Assembly (NCBI GenBank): GCA_051883395.1
Contig: JBJETQ010000007.1
Coordinates: forward strand, 1-31,843
DNA from: HGM11368 sp051883395
GTDB lineage: Bacteria; Bacillota; Clostridia; Christensenellales; UBA3700
Reading direction: 5' to 3'
Length of the DNA stretch: 31,843 nucleotides
In this document: in pieces, positions 1 to 7,226 of the stretch
How positions within the stretch are numbered: position 1 is the first letter of the stretch
Layout: each line of letters starts with the position of its first letter
Notes under the pieces: generated by a model
Databases searched by the model: none
What the model was told of the DNA's origin: nothing
The model's input: the letters and a program-made list of their open reading frames with translations, nothing else
Position numbers and translations under genes: made by a program

Positions 1-44
1 AAAATTTTGTTAAACTTTGAGTTTAGATTTAGTAAACTGTTTTG

Positions 45-73
45 ATTATATACATCACACAAATATATGTCAA
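45..73 (-). promoter_or_regulatory. Perfect consensus sigma-A promoter reading out of the left edge
   Basis: On the minus strand, TTGACA (73-68) and TATAAT (50-45) are separated by exactly 17 bp. The predicted start is near 38, so it drives a gene beyond the left edge. Just downstream lies TAAACT-TTG-AGTTTA (11-25), with another TAAACT half-site at 33-38, a possible operator. The target gene cannot be seen. Confidence 0.75.
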
Positions 74-140
74 TAATTTTGATACGTTTTTTCGATTTTT
101 TTTATCAATTTCTGCGTGCTAAATTCTAAGGGAATAATTG

Positions 141-170
141 ACAAAAAGAGCCTTGCATTTTGCAAGGCTC
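141..170 (-). terminator. Intrinsic terminator of the exported alpha/beta hydrolase gene
   Basis: A perfect 10-bp stem (148-157 with 161-170) has a 3-base loop and is followed on the minus strand by TTTTT. It lies about 30 bases after the stop codon of the minus-strand gene ending at 202. Confidence 0.9.
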
Positions 171-201
171 AATAATAAAATATTTTGTTAATTGATGTTT
201 G

Positions 202-1794
202 TTATTTTTGCGTCTTTTTCTTTTTTACGAGAATTATCGAGACGACAGCTGCGACGATTGCCACGCATGCTACCGGGATAACCACGGCAAGTATGATATT
301 GTTGCGATAATTGACCAATTCTATTTTGTCTATCGACATATTGACGGTCTGTGATACGCTGACCGTTTTATCCGCTGCCAAAGCGTCTTTACCTGATTCC
401 TGGGTGAGTTTGACGGTATAATCGCCGTCAGGAAGACCTACTTCGGCATAATTGATTGGGCTTGAAGAAGTACGAGTATAGACACGATTGCCTTCGCTGT
501 CGGTTATAACTATACCATACACGTCGTCGCCAGGTATGGTTATGGTCAGATTTACCACGTTTTTCTCTCTGTCCACTCTGACAAAAGAGCAGTCCTTCAT
601 CAATACTGAGTTGCCGCCGTCGTTCAGGCTCTGGCTATACGCCACGCCTTTGAGAGAGCGTAGGGTTTCGGTATCCATCAAAGCCGAAGGAACGACGTTG
701 CCAAAGTTGTCTTTGACCGGCTCCTGATAGAGTGTCAGGAAATAATAGTCGGGTACCATATTGTGAGTGCTGCCTGCGCCGTATTGTGCGTCGAGTCCGT
801 CCAGATGTACCCACGTTATATTGTCGGACAATCGCTCTTTGAGAGTGCTAAGCGTTTCTTTGCTATAAAGAGAAGCGCCGAGTGTCGAATACATGGTATA
901 AATAACTTTTCCTGCGCCGTAACCTTCGATTGCCACACCGCTGTCGGCGAGTTTGACTACCGCTTCCGAACAGAGTTCCGCAATAGTACGACCGTTGGCG
1001 TCTTCACCATCACGATGGTCTATATGACCTTTGACGGACGTGATACTGAGATAAGGGTCGAGCAGAGTTATGCGGTCAGGCACGAGATTGTCGCTTATTT
1101 CGTTGCGCTCGTTCATCATCAAAAGGTTTTCTCCCACAGCCAACGACAAATCGCCGCCCATAGAGTGTCCTACCAGCTGCAAAGTTCCCGAAAAATCTTT
1201 GCCGAGAGCCTGAACGATAGCTTGTGTGTAGAGCATACAAACCGATTGAGTAGGGTTGAGAGCGGTATTGCCTTGCACTCTTGCGCCCGACTGATTAGAA
1301 ACGTAATAACGCATTCCAAGCGACGTATCCGACGACCATATTTTAGGGTCGCCCTGAATTCCTTCTTCTGCCAGCTGGTTCCAATAAAAATGCCCTACGT
1401 TGTAGCCCATATCAATATATTTTTGATAATATTCGGTGCTGTAAGGAAAGCTTGCAAACCTTTCATAAGTGCCTTCCCAGGTGGAGAGCAAGTCTCTGCG
1501 ATTGTAGCCTTCGTTGTTTTTCATACCGTGAGTAAAAATAATCGTAGGCTTGGCAGGGTCGATTTCTATGCCTTCGGTGCCGTCTTTTACAGGTATGGTT
1601 TGTCCGTCCTGATACCAATATATGCCGTAATCGAGATGATTGAATATTCCTTCTTCCCAGCCTTCACGGCTGTCATTGATAGCGTAGACGGCGGCAGGTT
1701 CCGTTATGATACCTGCAAGACACGTTGACATCACGCATACAGTAACGATAGCAATAAAACAAACGGCATAGTTGCCTTTAAAATTTTTCAACAT
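202..1794 (-). CDS. Exported, membrane-anchored alpha/beta hydrolase (lipase-like)
   Basis: The 530-residue protein has an N-terminal hydrophobic signal (about residues 8-30), an alpha/beta-hydrolase domain (about 80-360), a beta-rich stretch (about 390-480) and a C-terminal membrane helix followed by KKKK. The nucleophile elbow GHSMGG places the catalytic serine at 211. HG at 89-90 fits the oxyanion region, Asp246 (LLDP) is a candidate acid and His344 (STHN) a candidate base. This is the layout of lipases and esterases of the alpha/beta fold, probably acting outside the membrane. The substrate is unknown. The start is supported by AAGGGG six bases upstream. It is the only gene between its own promoter and terminator. 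The fold call is firm; the lipase label is inference from the motif. Confidence 0.82.
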   Translation of the reverse strand: MLKNFKGNYAVCFIAIVTVCVMSTCLAGIITEPAAVYAINDSREGWEEGIFNHLDYGIYWYQDGQTIPVKDGTEGIEIDPAKPTIIFTHGMKNNEGYNRRDLLSTWEGTYERFASFPYSTEYYQKYIDMGYNVGHFYWNQLAEEGIQGDPKIWSSDTSLGMRYYVSNQSGARVQGNTALNPTQSVCMLYTQAIVQALGKDFSGTLQLVGHSMGGDLSLAVGENLLMMNERNEISDNLVPDRITLLDPYLSITSVKGHIDHRDGEDANGRTIAELCSEAVVKLADSGVAIEGYGAGKVIYTMYSTLGASLYSKETLSTLKERLSDNITWVHLDGLDAQYGAGSTHNMVPDYYFLTLYQEPVKDNFGNVVPSALMDTETLRSLKGVAYSQSLNDGGNSVLMKDCSFVRVDREKNVVNLTITIPGDDVYGIVITDSEGNRVYTRTSSSPINYAEVGLPDGDYTVKLTQESGKDALAADKTVSVSQTVNMSIDKIELVNYRNNIILAVVIPVACVAIVAAVVSIILVKKKKTQK

Positions 1795-1812
1795 AACTTA
1801 CCCCTTTTGTTT

Positions 1813-1841
1813 ATTTTAATATGAAGTTTGAGTCAAGTCAA
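1813..1841 (-). promoter_or_regulatory. Promoter of the exported hydrolase gene
   Basis: On the minus strand TTGACT (1841-1836) and TAAAAT (1818-1813) are separated by 17 bp. The predicted start near 1806 gives a leader of only about 11 bases that begins at the AAGGGG ribosome site. Confidence 0.65.
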
Positions 1842-1884
1842 TGCTTTTGTCAAATCGTCGGCGAATAACGAGCTTCAAACGATA

Positions 1885-1907
1885 CGGCGACCTATTGCAG
1901 GTCGCCG
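1885..1907 (-). terminator. Hairpin after the DUF4838 gene, lacking a U-tract
   Basis: A perfect 9-bp GC-rich stem (1885-1893 with 1899-1907, loop ATTGC) lies 20 bases after the stop of the minus-strand gene. No T-run follows on either strand, so it is not a classical intrinsic terminator. It may be a 3'-end stabiliser, or termination may be Rho-dependent (rho is present at 20182). Confidence 0.45.
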
Positions 1908-1926
1908 AGTAGGTTATTGGATATTA

Positions 1927-3915
1927 TTACGCTTTCTTTCTCTTTTTCTTCCTTATTATCGCCACTATTGCTATTATTATCGCCACTAGGACAAAAGGTG
2001 ATACAACTATGGCGGCGATAGCTATCTTGTCGCCGACTATTCGGCTTGGGTATTGTTGAAGATATTCTTGCATAGTAGGGGTGTGTGCTTCGTACGGTTG
2101 CTCTATACCCAACTGTGTTACAAGTACGCTGAACTCGTCGAAAGCGGCTTGTTTGCGATTGTAGTCGGGGATAGATTCTTCCATAATGGCGTATAGCAAG
2201 TTGACCTTGATTTCTTCTATACGGCTCACGATAGCAGGGTTGTTCTTTTCTTGTTCTATGGCTTGATTGAGCCAGGATAGATATTGGTCGGTGTTTGACG
2301 GCGACAGGTAGTCAAGAGTGTGGTAGTTGGAAGCGTCGAATATGTCGAGATTGTTGGCTTTGGCTTTGAGCTGTGCGTTACACGTATCGAGATATTTAGC
2401 CACAAATTCGGCACCTTTGCCGTATGTTACTTGCAGATATTTTGCCAGCGTTTTGCTCACGTCTACGTTGTTGTCCCACATCAATTTGGACAAAATATAG
2501 CTTCTCAGATGCGCCATTTCGTCGCCGCTCTCTCTGCTGCCTTGGTGGAAGATAGCCGTTACGTTGTTGTCAAGATACAGCGTATGATTGTCCTTCTGCA
2601 CGTCGTAGTTAGGAAAAGGCAACAGCAGGTGGCTAAAATCAACAACGTAGTCCCATACCAATATGTTGTGGGCAATCTCTCCCCAGCCTTCAATCAACTC
2701 TTTTGCTTTGGCGCTTTGAGTGGTTGCGCCGTAGAGATAACTGTACATCTGACCGCATTGAATAGGCGCAATGACGATATTTACGTTTTCTTCGCAGGTC
2801 ATTCCGCTTGGCGGAGTTTCGTTGTAAAAGTATGCAAGGGTAGAGATGATTTTGTCAGGGAATTTCTGAGCCAGTTTGTTGATTATCGGCAACATTGTAC
2901 CCATCATCGAACCGGTTTCCATTTTTACGGCAAGACATTTACTGCACGTGCAGTAGTCGTAGTTGTCCATAATGCTGAAATCCCAATATTTTTTGTCGGG
3001 GTTGGCGGCTATCAGCTCTCCCATTTTTTTCTCTATTATAGGATATATGCCGTCCGCCGACAGGCACAGTTGTTTTGGCTCGCCGTTTCTGATTACAAAA
3101 AATTCGGGGTGAGAGTCAAGGTATTCGTCGGGGCTGACAAAAGTAAACGCCGTGTGGCACCACGTTCCCCAGTCTTCGTGTTCTTCTATTTCGTCCGCCA
3201 CTACGCCGTTGTTTTTGAGTTTTTGATACCAACCGTTCTGCGCCGCTTCGTATTGAAAGACCTTGCGCCATGCAAAGTCGGGGTTGCTTATTTCGTCCAT
3301 GTCGTCAAGATAAATTGTCGGAAAGTCGGGTACGTAGTCATAGTCGCTACGCACAAACATGCAACCGAGATAATCTTCGAGAAAACCGTAAACGCCGTTG
3401 GAAAGCGCCGTTTCGTCAAGCGCAAGGATAAAAATATTGCCGTTTTGGCTTGTTATGCGATAGCCGTCGTCGGCTATTCCTTCTTTGGAGAGAGTAGTGG
3501 TGGCAACGCTATCGCCCAAAGCTATGTATTTTTCAGGAATAGCTTCGCTGTCGTCTGCCACTTCAAAATTTTCACTTCCGCCCACTATGTCGTTGAGATA
3601 ATTGCTCAACGTTTCGGCAAGCTCCACCGTGTCGGATAGGGAGTATTGCCCAATCAGAATTTTGTAAGACGATACGCCGTCTTTGGCAAGGCAAATTTCC
3701 TTTTCACTTGCAAATTGCTCCCTTTGCACATTTTCGTCATATTCACCAAGATGCGCAGTTATATTCAGCGTTTCGCTTGACATAACGGTGGTGTCTTTTT
3801 TATTGCACCCTGCCAAGGCTAGGCAAAGGCATAGCGCAACGACTACAACCGCCGCCAGAACACATAGCCTTTTTTGCCAATCGGAACTTCCACTTTTATT
3901 GCTTTTTGTTTTCAT
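1927..3915 (-). CDS. DUF4838 lipoprotein with a C-terminal membrane anchor
   Basis: The 662-residue protein has a lipoprotein signal with lipobox LAGC (Cys37), an N-terminal region (about 75-185) resembling the small domain before the barrel of alpha-glucuronidase-type glycosidases, and a DUF4838-like core (about 215-480) with the WCHTAF stretch. A CxCxxC cluster (Cys322, 324, 327) could bind metal. A second hydrophobic helix at the C-terminus ends in RKKKRKKA, so the protein may be held in the membrane at both ends, which is odd for a lipoprotein. DUF4838 proteins are thought to relate to carbohydrate-active enzymes, but no activity is established here. No Shine-Dalgarno site precedes the ATG; the promoter sits so close that the mRNA is probably leaderless. 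Confidence 0.78.
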   Translation of the reverse strand: MKTKSNKSGSSDWQKRLCVLAAVVVVALCLCLALAGCNKKDTTVMSSETLNITAHLGEYDENVQREQFASEKEICLAKDGVSSYKILIGQYSLSDTVELAETLSNYLNDIVGGSENFEVADDSEAIPEKYIALGDSVATTTLSKEGIADDGYRITSQNGNIFILALDETALSNGVYGFLEDYLGCMFVRSDYDYVPDFPTIYLDDMDEISNPDFAWRKVFQYEAAQNGWYQKLKNNGVVADEIEEHEDWGTWCHTAFTFVSPDEYLDSHPEFFVIRNGEPKQLCLSADGIYPIIEKKMGELIAANPDKKYWDFSIMDNYDYCTCSKCLAVKMETGSMMGTMLPIINKLAQKFPDKIISTLAYFYNETPPSGMTCEENVNIVIAPIQCGQMYSYLYGATTQSAKAKELIEGWGEIAHNILVWDYVVDFSHLLLPFPNYDVQKDNHTLYLDNNVTAIFHQGSRESGDEMAHLRSYILSKLMWDNNVDVSKTLAKYLQVTYGKGAEFVAKYLDTCNAQLKAKANNLDIFDASNYHTLDYLSPSNTDQYLSWLNQAIEQEKNNPAIVSRIEEIKVNLLYAIMEESIPDYNRKQAAFDEFSVLVTQLGIEQPYEAHTPTMQEYLQQYPSRIVGDKIAIAAIVVSPFVLVAIIIAIVAIIRKKKRKKA

Positions 3916-3921
3916 ATAATG

Positions 3922-3950
3922 ATTTTAACATATATCATAAAAATACTCAA
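3922..3950 (-). promoter_or_regulatory. Leaderless-type promoter of the DUF4838 gene
   Basis: On the minus strand TTGAGT (3950-3945) and TAAAAT (3927-3922) have a 17-bp spacer. Exactly six bases separate the -10 box from ATG (3915), placing the expected start at the A of the start codon. No ribosome site is present. Confidence 0.6.
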
Positions 3951-4036
3951 CAGCAATATCGCTATATTAGGCAAACATTCAAAGCGTAAAAAATTGCTTT
4001 ACCGCTGATGTTGCGAAATGCAAACAAATATGGTAC

Positions 4037-4042
4037 TATAAT
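4037..4042 (+). promoter_or_regulatory. Possible -10 box of the metallophosphoesterase gene
   Basis: A perfect TATAAT lies 50 bases upstream of the ATG at 4093. The only -35-like element, TTGCGA at 4011, is 20 bp away, too far for a standard promoter, so this call is weak. Confidence 0.3.
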
Positions 4043-4092
4043 TGTGTTCAGCAATACATTTTGCGATTACAAAAAGTTTTGGCAGGTGAATT

Positions 4093-5637
4093 ATGAAGTT
4101 TTTGAAGTATATCAATTCCAAGGCTACGGTTGCAACAACCTTTTTCGTGTCGGTATTTGCGGCGATGGTCAATTTTTCCATGATGCACAGCTTCGTCTTT
4201 ATCGACGTAGCGCTATTCAACGGATTTTGCCTGACGTTGTCCGTACTATTTTTGTTGTCCATCATTCTCAATTTTGCTATGGCGGTTTGTAAATTCAGAA
4301 ATGTGAGATACAAGAGCCAACTTGTCGCAGACAGCAAGTTTTATAGAGTAACTGTGTGTGTAAACATGGCTTTTATGATACTTTTTGTTGTGCTGGACAT
4401 TGTCAACCTTATACTCAATTCGGAAGCGGTGTATGCCATTTGGCTTAACTTTTTGCAAATTGCTCCGATAGCGATGACGGCAGTTATGGTGTTGCTGCTT
4501 ATCTTCTTCTTTCCGGCGGTCAAAAATAAAAAATGCAAAATAATAGTTGCAAGCTTGCTCTGCGGCATAATCATTTTGTACGGTTTACTTGCTATTTTTC
4601 CTGTTGCTGTAAATCAATTTGAGTCCGCACCTATGGTCGTTGACAACGGAGAAAGCTATTCGGTTGTATTTGCAACCACCGAACAGGGTACGGGGTACGT
4701 TGAGTACGTGTACGACGGCAAGGAATATAAAGTTTATGACCAGATTGATGGCAAGAAAAACTCGTCCAGAATTCATACAGTCAAGGTGCCTTACGAGCAT
4801 CTCGACGGCAACACTTATACCATGGGAAGTACACGGGTAGTGCAGGAATTGAGCTACGGTGGAAGATTGGGAAAGACGATAACGTCTGCCCAATATACTT
4901 TCAATGCGCCGAGTGGGGAGTTGAATATTCTTTCTGTCTCCGACTGGCACACCCACAATTCTCAGGTTTACAAAAGCGTAGAATATTTGGGCGATTACAA
5001 CGCTGTAATTTTGCTGGGCGACAGCGTTGCCGGACTGGAATATCAGGAAGAAGTGATAGAGTATATCATCAAATTGGGCGGAAAACTTACAGACGGCGCT
5101 ATGCCGATACTTTGGGTGAGAGGCAATCACGAAACCAGGGGCTCCGTCGCCAAGGAGCTGGCAGGCTATCTCGGCATGGACAAATTTTATTATACTGCCA
5201 GGTTGGGCGACGTCAACTTCGTGGTGCTTGATAGCGCAGAAGACAAGGTCGATACCCACCCCGAATACGGCGGAATGAACGATTTTGAAAATTACCGCCG
5301 CAATATGATAGAGTGGTTGGAGAGTTTGCCTGACGATATAGGCAAAAACATTGTGCTTAGCCACGACGTGGAGCTTTGCATCGAAGAAGATTTGCAAACG
5401 AGAGCAATAGCAAAAATGCAAAGAATGAATACTGCCTTGATTGTAGGCGGACATACTCACGTGCTGGAATACGATGACAGCAGAACCATTACGACCTTTG
5501 TCGACGGCGGACACAACGAAGGAAAATTCGTTGCGTCGAAGCTTACAATTGTGGGCAATGATATGTCGATTTTGGCTATGGATAACAAGGGCAACAAGGT
5601 CTATGACAATACCTTTATCGATTTGCTCGGCGCATAA
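4093..5637 (+). CDS. Membrane-anchored extracellular metallophosphoesterase
   Basis: The 514-residue protein has five predicted membrane helices (about 11-38, 41-66, 85-108, 117-140, 149-172), a beta-rich linker (about 178-270) similar in place to the N-terminal domain of purple acid phosphatases, and a calcineurin-like phosphoesterase domain (about 275-490). All metal-site motifs are visible: Asp284 and His286 (SDWHTH), Asp310 (LLGD), Asn345-His346 (GNHE), His424 (LSHD) and His454/His456 (GGHTH). With an odd number of helices, the catalytic domain would lie on the side opposite the N-terminus, probably outside. The substrate is unknown; phosphomonoesters or phosphodiesters are possible. AGGTG five bases before ATG supports the start. 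It is transcribed alone and followed by a terminator. Confidence 0.82.
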   Translation: MKFLKYINSKATVATTFFVSVFAAMVNFSMMHSFVFIDVALFNGFCLTLSVLFLLSIILNFAMAVCKFRNVRYKSQLVADSKFYRVTVCVNMAFMILFVVLDIVNLILNSEAVYAIWLNFLQIAPIAMTAVMVLLLIFFFPAVKNKKCKIIVASLLCGIIILYGLLAIFPVAVNQFESAPMVVDNGESYSVVFATTEQGTGYVEYVYDGKEYKVYDQIDGKKNSSRIHTVKVPYEHLDGNTYTMGSTRVVQELSYGGRLGKTITSAQYTFNAPSGELNILSVSDWHTHNSQVYKSVEYLGDYNAVILLGDSVAGLEYQEEVIEYIIKLGGKLTDGAMPILWVRGNHETRGSVAKELAGYLGMDKFYYTARLGDVNFVVLDSAEDKVDTHPEYGGMNDFENYRRNMIEWLESLPDDIGKNIVLSHDVELCIEEDLQTRAIAKMQRMNTALIVGGHTHVLEYDDSRTITTFVDGGHNEGKFVASKLTIVGNDMSILAMDNKGNKVYDNTFIDLLGA

Positions 5638-5674
5638 TTAAGCGTTCATTGTAAGTAAAACATATTTATAATAC

Positions 5675-5704
5675 GCAAAAACCCGATATTTATCGGGTTT
5701 TTGC
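5675..5704 (+). terminator. Intrinsic terminator after the metallophosphoesterase gene
   Basis: ACCCGAT (5681-5687) pairs with ATCGGGT (5692-5698), extended by A-run/T-run pairs and a GC clamp. It has a T-run on the plus strand and an A-run before the stem, so it could work in both directions. Confidence 0.85.
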
Positions 5705-5806
5705 GCAATCATAAATAAGTTATCCCTAACGGAGTGAAATCCAGTCGTATCAAAGCGGATACAAATCTGTTTATCCCGAAAAATTACAAAAAATTTTGAA
5801 AAAGGC

Positions 5807-5835
5807 TTGACATTGAAATTCTTATCATGTAAAAT
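5807..5835 (+). promoter_or_regulatory. Strong promoter of the ribbon-helix-helix gene
   Basis: A perfect TTGACA (5807-5812) and TAAAAT (5830-5835) are separated by 17 bp. The predicted start is near 5842, directly at the palindrome 5843-5856. Confidence 0.8.
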
Positions 5836-5842
5836 AAAATTG

Positions 5843-5856
5843 TCGTATAAATACGA
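5843..5856. promoter_or_regulatory. Operator-like palindrome at the transcription start
   Basis: TCGTA-TAAA-TACGA is a perfect 5-bp inverted repeat located at the expected +1 of the small DNA-binding gene downstream. Ribbon-helix-helix repressors often bind short inverted repeats over their own promoter, so autoregulation is a reasonable inference. Confidence 0.5.
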
Positions 5857-5882
5857 TTATCAATTTTTGGAGGAATAAAAAT

Positions 5883-6140
5883 ATGGCTAAGCCAAGAAGT
5901 GAAAAAGACAAAAGATACGAAGAAAGGCATAAGGAAGAGCGCAAAGCTAAAAACGTTATTTGGGGAACGAGTCTTCCGAGAGAGTTGGCGGAAGAAATAA
6001 ACGCATTTTTGAAAGAATACGGACATACAAAAGTCGAACTTATCCAAGCGGGATATGAAGAATTGTTATGCTACTATAATTTAGACCTTGCCAAGTTGAA
6101 AGACGGTTACGATGATTTCTTTGAGTCCGAGAGACGTTAA
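5883..6140 (+). CDS. Small ribbon-helix-helix-like DNA-binding protein
   Basis: The 85-residue protein has a very charged N-terminus (Lys/Arg/Glu, residues 1-24). It is followed by WGTSLPRELAEEINAFLKEY and a second helix (HTKVELIQAGYEELL), which fits the strand-helix-helix pattern of Arc/CopG-type regulators at about residues 26-62. The tail is acidic. GGAGG nine bases before ATG gives a clear start. The gene has a consensus promoter with a palindrome at the start site, which fits self-repression. No toxin gene follows on the same strand, so a toxin-antitoxin role is not supported. The family assignment is by fold pattern only. Confidence 0.6.
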   Translation: MAKPRSEKDKRYEERHKEERKAKNVIWGTSLPRELAEEINAFLKEYGHTKVELIQAGYEELLCYYNLDLAKLKDGYDDFFESERR

Positions 6141-6189
6141 TTGTAAATGGTTTTTTCGACTTCGTAGCGAGGGTGAAAATCGCTAAAAT

Positions 6190-6218
6190 AAAAAGCATCC
6201 TGATATAACTCAGGGTGC
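6190..6218 (-). terminator. Terminator of the esterase-phosphotransferase operon
   Basis: A 9-bp imperfect stem (6195-6203 with 6210-6218) is followed on the minus strand by TTTTTATTTT. It lies about 100 bases after the stop at 6321 and is a near copy of the tRNA-Ser terminator. Confidence 0.75.
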
Positions 6219-6229
6219 TGGCGGAGCAA
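6190..6229. repeat. Degenerate copy of the tRNA-Ser 3' end and terminator
   Basis: These 40 bases match 9272-9311 at 35 positions by direct count. The second copy contains the terminator of tRNA-Ser plus the last bases of the tRNA (TGGCGGAG on the plus strand). Both copies have the same orientation and flank the minus-strand block 6321-9198, as expected for an old insertion or duplication at a tRNA 3' end. Confidence 0.7.
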
Positions 6230-6320
6230 TGGTGACATAAATCGAATTATTCGACTACTAAACGTATGTGTTTTTCCAATTGAAAAGTGAGAGTCCTAAG
6301 ATTTAAAAACATTACGGATT

Positions 6321-7226
6321 TTATTCTTTAACGAAATTCACAATCTCTTCCCACGCAACTTTACTTTCTCTAAGGAAAGGAGCAAAATATTGAAAATCGT
6401 GGAAAAGCCCATCGTATATGGAGAGAGTAACGTTGTTATCGTGTTTTTCTAAGGCGGACTTCAACATAATACTGTCTGACAAATCAGTTTCGTAACTTCC
6501 TACTTGGATAAGTACGGGCGGAAAATCTTTATATTCGAGATAAACTGGAGATAGATACGGTTCGAAAGGGGAAGTGCTTCCAACGTAAGAACTCTTTTTT
6601 CTTAAAAAATGGCCGTATTTCTCATAACTTTGATTTTTGGGTAGAGAATAAGTTGGGTCTTTATAGCAATTAAACTCATACGAGTCGCCCGTTAATGCAA
6701 GGTCAACGTAAGGGGATATACATATAAGTTTTCTTGGAGTCTTATATCCATTGCTTTGCAACTTGTGACAAGTTGACATCATAAGATTGGCCCCGTAACT
6801 GTCGCCAATCATAATTGTGTTGCCAAAATCAATTATCTTTTCGAGCCTGACGCAAGCATCATAACAAATATCGTGTAATGCAGGGTAAACGTAATCGGCA
6901 TTAGGCACGTAGTCGATACTATACACTATTGCATCATTGAGTTTTGCCAATTTTTCAGCTACTTTATGATATAAGTTGCCCATAGGTTGGCAAGGACCGC
7001 CACCGTGAAAAACAATGATATTGATATTGCTCGTAGAGTTTTTGTAGGATAACTTCTCTATGCTATATATATCATCGACTCTCAAAACTTCTAAACTAAA
7101 ATTTTTAGGGGTATATCGATTATTTTTTAGTTTTACGTTTTTGGATAGTGAAATATGATTTTTTCTATATTTGTAGGTATATGCTTTGATACATAATCTT
7201 GTGAGACAAGTAAGCAATGAAGTCAT
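6321..7226 (-). CDS. Alpha/beta hydrolase of the hormone-sensitive lipase type
   Basis: The 301-residue protein carries the HSL/family IV esterase signature: HGGG at 74-77 for the oxyanion hole, GDSYGAN with Ser143 as nucleophile (a variant of GDSAGG), an acidic loop SYETDLSD at 244-251 and His276 in LFHDFQ. These enzymes hydrolyse short acyl esters; the substrate here is unknown. The ATG overlaps the stop of the upstream phosphotransferase gene as ATGA, so the two are translationally coupled. The N-terminal 30 residues are basic with some hydrophobic residues but do not form a clear signal peptide. Base composition is visibly richer in A/T than the flanking chromosome, in line with transfer. 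Confidence 0.82.
   Translation of the reverse strand: MTSLLTCLTRLCIKAYTYKYRKNHISLSKNVKLKNNRYTPKNFSLEVLRVDDIYSIEKLSYKNSTSNINIIVFHGGGPCQPMGNLYHKVAEKLAKLNDAIVYSIDYVPNADYVYPALHDICYDACVRLEKIIDFGNTIMIGDSYGANLMMSTCHKLQSNGYKTPRKLICISPYVDLALTGDSYEFNCYKDPTYSLPKNQSYEKYGHFLRKKSSYVGSTSPFEPYLSPVYLEYKDFPPVLIQVGSYETDLSDSIMLKSALEKHDNNVTLSIYDGLFHDFQYFAPFLRESKVAWEEIVNFVKE

Noticed and set aside
2320..3639. Long open frame of about 440 codons on the strand opposite the DUF4838 gene
   Set aside because: It lies wholly antisense to a gene with a lipobox and domain structure. Long antisense frames recur opposite several genes here, which fits a low use of TTA, CTA and TCA codons in the real genes; the translation has no recognisable motif.
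4585..5514. Open frame of about 310 codons opposite the metallophosphoesterase gene
   Set aside because: It overlaps all the catalytic motifs of the sense gene and has no credible start context.
5883..6140. Antitoxin of a toxin-antitoxin pair
   Set aside because: The RHH-like fold and self-operator fit, but no small toxin gene follows or precedes on the same strand.
6165..6185. Terminator of the ribbon-helix-helix gene
   Set aside because: TAGCGA/TCGCTA can pair, but the bases after it are A-rich on the plus strand rather than T-rich.
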